NCBI GenBank assembly: GCA_017549205.1
Contig: JAFYVH010000018.1
Span: 1-46,589 of the forward strand
Source: Clostridia bacterium
GTDB lineage: Bacteria > Bacillota > Clostridia > UBA1381 > UBA9506
Reading direction: 5' to 3'
DNA: 46,589 bases
Of this stretch, positions 45,353 to 46,589 are shown piece by piece; position 1 is the first letter of the stretch; each line of letters starts with the position of its first letter. The notes beneath the pieces were generated by a model, which saw only the letters and a program-made list of their open reading frames with translations, was not told where the DNA came from and did not search any database. A program made the translations under genes and the position numbers.

Positions 45353-45377
45353 AAAAAACATGCCGCCGGCATATTTT
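45353..45377. terminator. Bidirectional terminator-like hairpin in the topA to tRNA-Leu gap
   Basis: ATGCC/GGCAT arms around GCC, with six A on the left and ATTTTT on the right. It is the first of three hairpins with minus-strand T tracts between 45353 and 45449. A weaker one, CCCT/AGGG with AAAAA on its left, lies at 45387-45402. Confidence 0.5.
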
Positions 45378-45419
45378 TCTTAACGCAAAAACCCTCTTAG
45401 GGCTTGAGTCCCCTTCAAC

Positions 45420-45449
45420 AAAAAACAGAGCCACCCTAATGGGTAGCTC
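45420..45449 (-). terminator. Terminator downstream of the structured element
   Basis: Read on the minus strand, GAGC-ACCC (45449-45433 side) pairs with GGGT-GCTC across an ATTA loop with one mismatch. TGTTTTTT follows. It lies about 18 bases after the left arm of the nested repeat element, as expected if that element is part of a minus-strand transcript. Confidence 0.65.
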
Positions 45450-45466
45450 CGGTTATAAATATAAAA

Positions 45467-45551
45467 CTCGCAAAAAGGTGATAGTGAGCAGGTTGGCGTC
45501 AAAACGGCGCCTTTACAAGCCGTTAGCCAACGGGAACGAGCCTTTTTGCGA
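45467..45551. repeat. Nested inverted-repeat element of unknown function between topA and tRNA-Leu
   Basis: The outer arms TCGCAAAAAGG (45468-45478) and CCTTTTTGCGA (45541-45551) are perfect 11-base inverted repeats. Inside them GTTGGC pairs with GCCAAC, and inside that AACGGC pairs with GCCGTT around a loop of about 10 bases. The 84-base unit could fold as a long interrupted hairpin in either strand. A minus-strand terminator follows. It has no convincing reading frame. It may be a small RNA, an attenuator-like element or a miniature repeat with terminal inverted arms. I do not recognise it. Confidence 0.65.
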
Positions 45552-45592
45552 AAGAGGAGAAGCAAGAAAGCGGGCGAACGACTTTTTTTCAT

Positions 45593-45627
45593 AAAAAAAG
45601 TCGAAGCAAAGCGAACTTTGCTTCGAC
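45593..45627 (-). terminator. Terminator of tRNA-Leu
   Basis: Minus-strand GTCGAAGCAAAG and CTTTGCTTCGAC form a 12-base perfect stem with a TTCG tetraloop, followed by seven T. It begins two bases after the tRNA CCA end. Confidence 0.95.
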
Positions 45628-45628
45628 G

Positions 45629-45712
45629 TGGTGCGAGTGACGGGACTTGAACCCGTACGTCATGGACACACGCCCCTCAAACGTGCCTGTCTGCCAGTTC
45701 CAGCACACTCGC
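45629..45712 (-). tRNA. tRNA-Leu, anticodon GAG
   Basis: Class II tRNA of 84 bases including the encoded CCA. Acceptor arms GCGAGTG/CACTCGC pair fully. The anticodon stem is CACGT/GCGTG with loop TTGAGGG, giving anticodon GAG at 45678-45676 (reads CUC and CUU codons). The T arm is ACGGGTTCAAGTCCCGT, and a long variable arm is present as in Leu tRNAs. It has its own consensus promoter and a strong terminator, so it is a single-gene unit. Confidence 0.96.
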
Positions 45713-45728
45713 TCATGCGCTAGACACT

Positions 45729-45757
45729 ATTATACTACAGGAAAAACCGTTTGTCAA
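45729..45757 (-). promoter_or_regulatory. Promoter of tRNA-Leu
   Basis: A perfect consensus on the minus strand: TTGACA (45757-45752), 17 bases, TATAAT (45734-45729). The expected start is about 10 bases before the mature tRNA 5' end. Confidence 0.95.
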
Positions 45758-45839
45758 GAACTTAATAGACAGATTTGTAACTATTTTATACAAAAAATCC
45801 CATTTGTAACCCTGCAAGACTCCTGACAACTTTCGCTTC

Positions 45840-45868
45840 TTGCTTTTTTCTGCAAAATATGATAAAAT
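45840..45868 (+). promoter_or_regulatory. Promoter of the DtxR/MntR-family gene
   Basis: TTGCTT (45840-45845), 17 bases, TAAAAT (45863-45868). The ribosome binding site AAGGAG and the ATG at 45903 follow. No clear metal-box palindrome was seen over it. Confidence 0.65.
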
Positions 45869-45902
45869 GTAAGCGGAACTTGAAAAAAAGGAGCTGATAT
45901 CC

Positions 45903-46274
45903 ATGAAGGAATCAGGAGAAATGTACCTTGAGTCCATTTATGTTTTGTGTCATTCAAAAAAAAATGTTCGCTCCATTGATGTGGCAGAACATATGAATTT
46001 TTCTAAACCCAGCGTGAGCCGTGCTGTAGGCCTTTTAAAGCAAGAGGGGTATATCACCGTGGATAAAGAGGGTTATATTTCTCTTACCCCTTTCGGTGAA
46101 GACGCCGCGAACAAAATTTTCGAGCGGCACACTGTGCTGACCAACCTCCTCGTTTTCATGGGCGTAGACGAAAAAACAGCTGATGAAGACGCCTGCCGCA
46201 TGGAACATGTCATCAGCGAACAATCCTTTAACGCCATGAAAAAATACCTTGAAGATAACAAAAAAGCTGAATAA
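45903..46274 (+). CDS. DtxR/MntR-family metal-dependent transcriptional regulator with iron-type ligands
   Basis: The 123-residue protein has an N-terminal winged helix (SIDVAEHMNFSKPSVSRAVGLLKQEGYI) and a helical metal-binding dimerisation domain. It has no C-terminal SH3-like domain, so it is the size of MntR rather than full-length DtxR/IdeR. The metal residues are Met7 (GEMYLES), His76 (ERHTVL), and Cys98, Glu101 and His102 (DACRMEH). DtxR and IdeR use Met, Cys, Glu and His at these places, whereas MntR has Asp8 and Glu99. Iron sensing is therefore more likely than manganese. AAGGAG precedes the ATG. No transporter gene is adjacent. Confidence 0.87.
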   Translation: MKESGEMYLESIYVLCHSKKNVRSIDVAEHMNFSKPSVSRAVGLLKQEGYITVDKEGYISLTPFGEDAANKIFERHTVLTNLLVFMGVDEKTADEDACRMEHVISEQSFNAMKKYLEDNKKAE

Positions 46275-46288
46275 AAACTCGCAATTTT

Positions 46289-46317
46289 AAGCGACAGATT
46301 TTTCTGTCGCTTTTTTT
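46289..46317 (+). terminator. Terminator of the DtxR-family gene
   Basis: GCGACAG (46291-46297) and CTGTCGC (46304-46310) around ATTTTT, followed by seven T. Confidence 0.92.
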
Positions 46318-46331
46318 GCGCAAAAAAGGAC

Positions 46332-46358
46332 AAAAAAATAGTGTCCCAAAGGACACTA
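46332..46358 (-). terminator. Terminator directly downstream of the 16S rRNA gene
   Basis: On the minus strand TAGTGTCC and GGACACTA form an 8-base perfect stem with loop TTTG, followed by seven T. It lies about 85 bases after the 16S 3' end. The conserved Firmicute spacer word TGTTCAGTTTTGAGGGTT lies between them at 46391-46374. No 23S gene follows. Confidence 0.88.
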
Positions 46359-46414
46359 CATAGGTTTTCATGAACCCTCAAAACTGAACAGAGCAGAGCT
46401 ATCGACCTAAGATT

Positions 46415-46442
46415 ATTAAAACCGAAGTTTTAATGCTCCTTA

Positions 46443-46450
<8 letters not shown>
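46415..46450 (-). other. 16S 3' trailer hairpins
   Basis: Two small stems adjoin the 16S 3' end on the minus strand. CTCCTT pairs with AAGGAG around TCT, so the anti-Shine-Dalgarno bases pair with the trailer in the precursor. Next, ATTAAAAC pairs with GTTTTAAT around a TTCG tetraloop. Both are plausible processing structures; the first is common in Firmicutes. Confidence 0.65.

Positions 46451-46589
<139 letters not shown>

Noticed and set aside
45380..45592. A 70-codon open frame on the minus strand across the structured element
   Set aside because: It has no good ribosome binding site, runs through several hairpins and has a low-complexity basic composition. It is better explained by the inverted-repeat element.
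46073..46381. A 102-codon minus-strand frame opposite the DtxR-family gene
   Set aside because: It is antisense to a clear regulator, crosses two terminators and has no recognisable protein features.

Overview
The window looks like a chromosomal piece of a spore-forming, probably gut-associated Firmicute of the class Clostridia. The evidence is a set of endospore genes (yunB, ylbJ, yqfC, yqfD), a clostridial glycogen operon containing glgD, a GlgC/GlgD pair, formate-tetrahydrofolate ligase, strong AGGAGG-type ribosome binding sites, several TTGACA-N17-TATAAT promoters, and a beta-glucuronidase module of the kind used on host or plant glucuronides. I cannot name the genus. No phage, transposase, CRISPR array or toxin-antitoxin locus was seen. 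Most of the window is housekeeping and accessory metabolism, and the least explained DNA lies in the non-coding stretches at 41.5-41.8 kb and 45.3-46.4 kb.

Layout. 1-3546 (minus strand): purF-purM-purN-purH, the last cut by the window edge. 3631-8880: a divergent glucuronide/uronate module. KDG kinase and KDPG aldolase run leftwards, and a GPH-family symporter and beta-glucuronidase run rightwards, from a shared control region with three dyads. 8934-20900 (minus): glgB-glgC-glgD-glgA-glgP-GH13 amylase, bracketed by the sporulation genes ylbJ (upstream) and yunB (downstream). 20981-22480 (plus): yqfC-yqfD. 22512-28097 (minus): a MATE exporter, then a MarR-controlled heterodimeric ABC exporter with one degenerate ATP site. 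28311-33547 (minus): ilvE on its own promoter, then an apparent tepA-thioesterase-fhs-yjjP-yjjB unit. 33779-34747 (plus): an orphan sugar-type binding lipoprotein.

34814-41635 (minus): a replication and signalling cluster in transcription order SRP RNA, dnaX, ybaB, a GT28-type glycosyltransferase, darA, holB, ricT, an unknown 106-residue protein and a DUF1836 protein. This is the usual Firmicute dnaX neighbourhood, but recR is absent from its normal place after ybaB. 41842-45245 (plus): dprA-topA. 45246-45628: a non-coding stretch with a nested inverted-repeat element and several terminator-like hairpins. Then come tRNA-Leu(GAG) on the minus strand, a DtxR/MntR-family regulator on the plus strand, and the 3' end of a 16S rRNA gene on the minus strand. 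A terminator, not a 23S gene, follows the 16S.

How the genes work together. Beta-glucuronidase frees glucuronate. After steps encoded elsewhere (UxaC, UxuB, UxuA), KdgK and Eda turn KDG into pyruvate and glyceraldehyde-3-phosphate. The glg operon makes and degrades glycogen. Fhs supplies 10-formyl-THF, which PurN and PurH consume. DnaX and HolB are clamp-loader subunits, DarA binds c-di-AMP, and DprA and TopA act on DNA.

Limits: functions are assigned by reading translated motifs and gene order. No database search, folding calculation or alignment was run. Promoters, operators and terminators are judged by eye.
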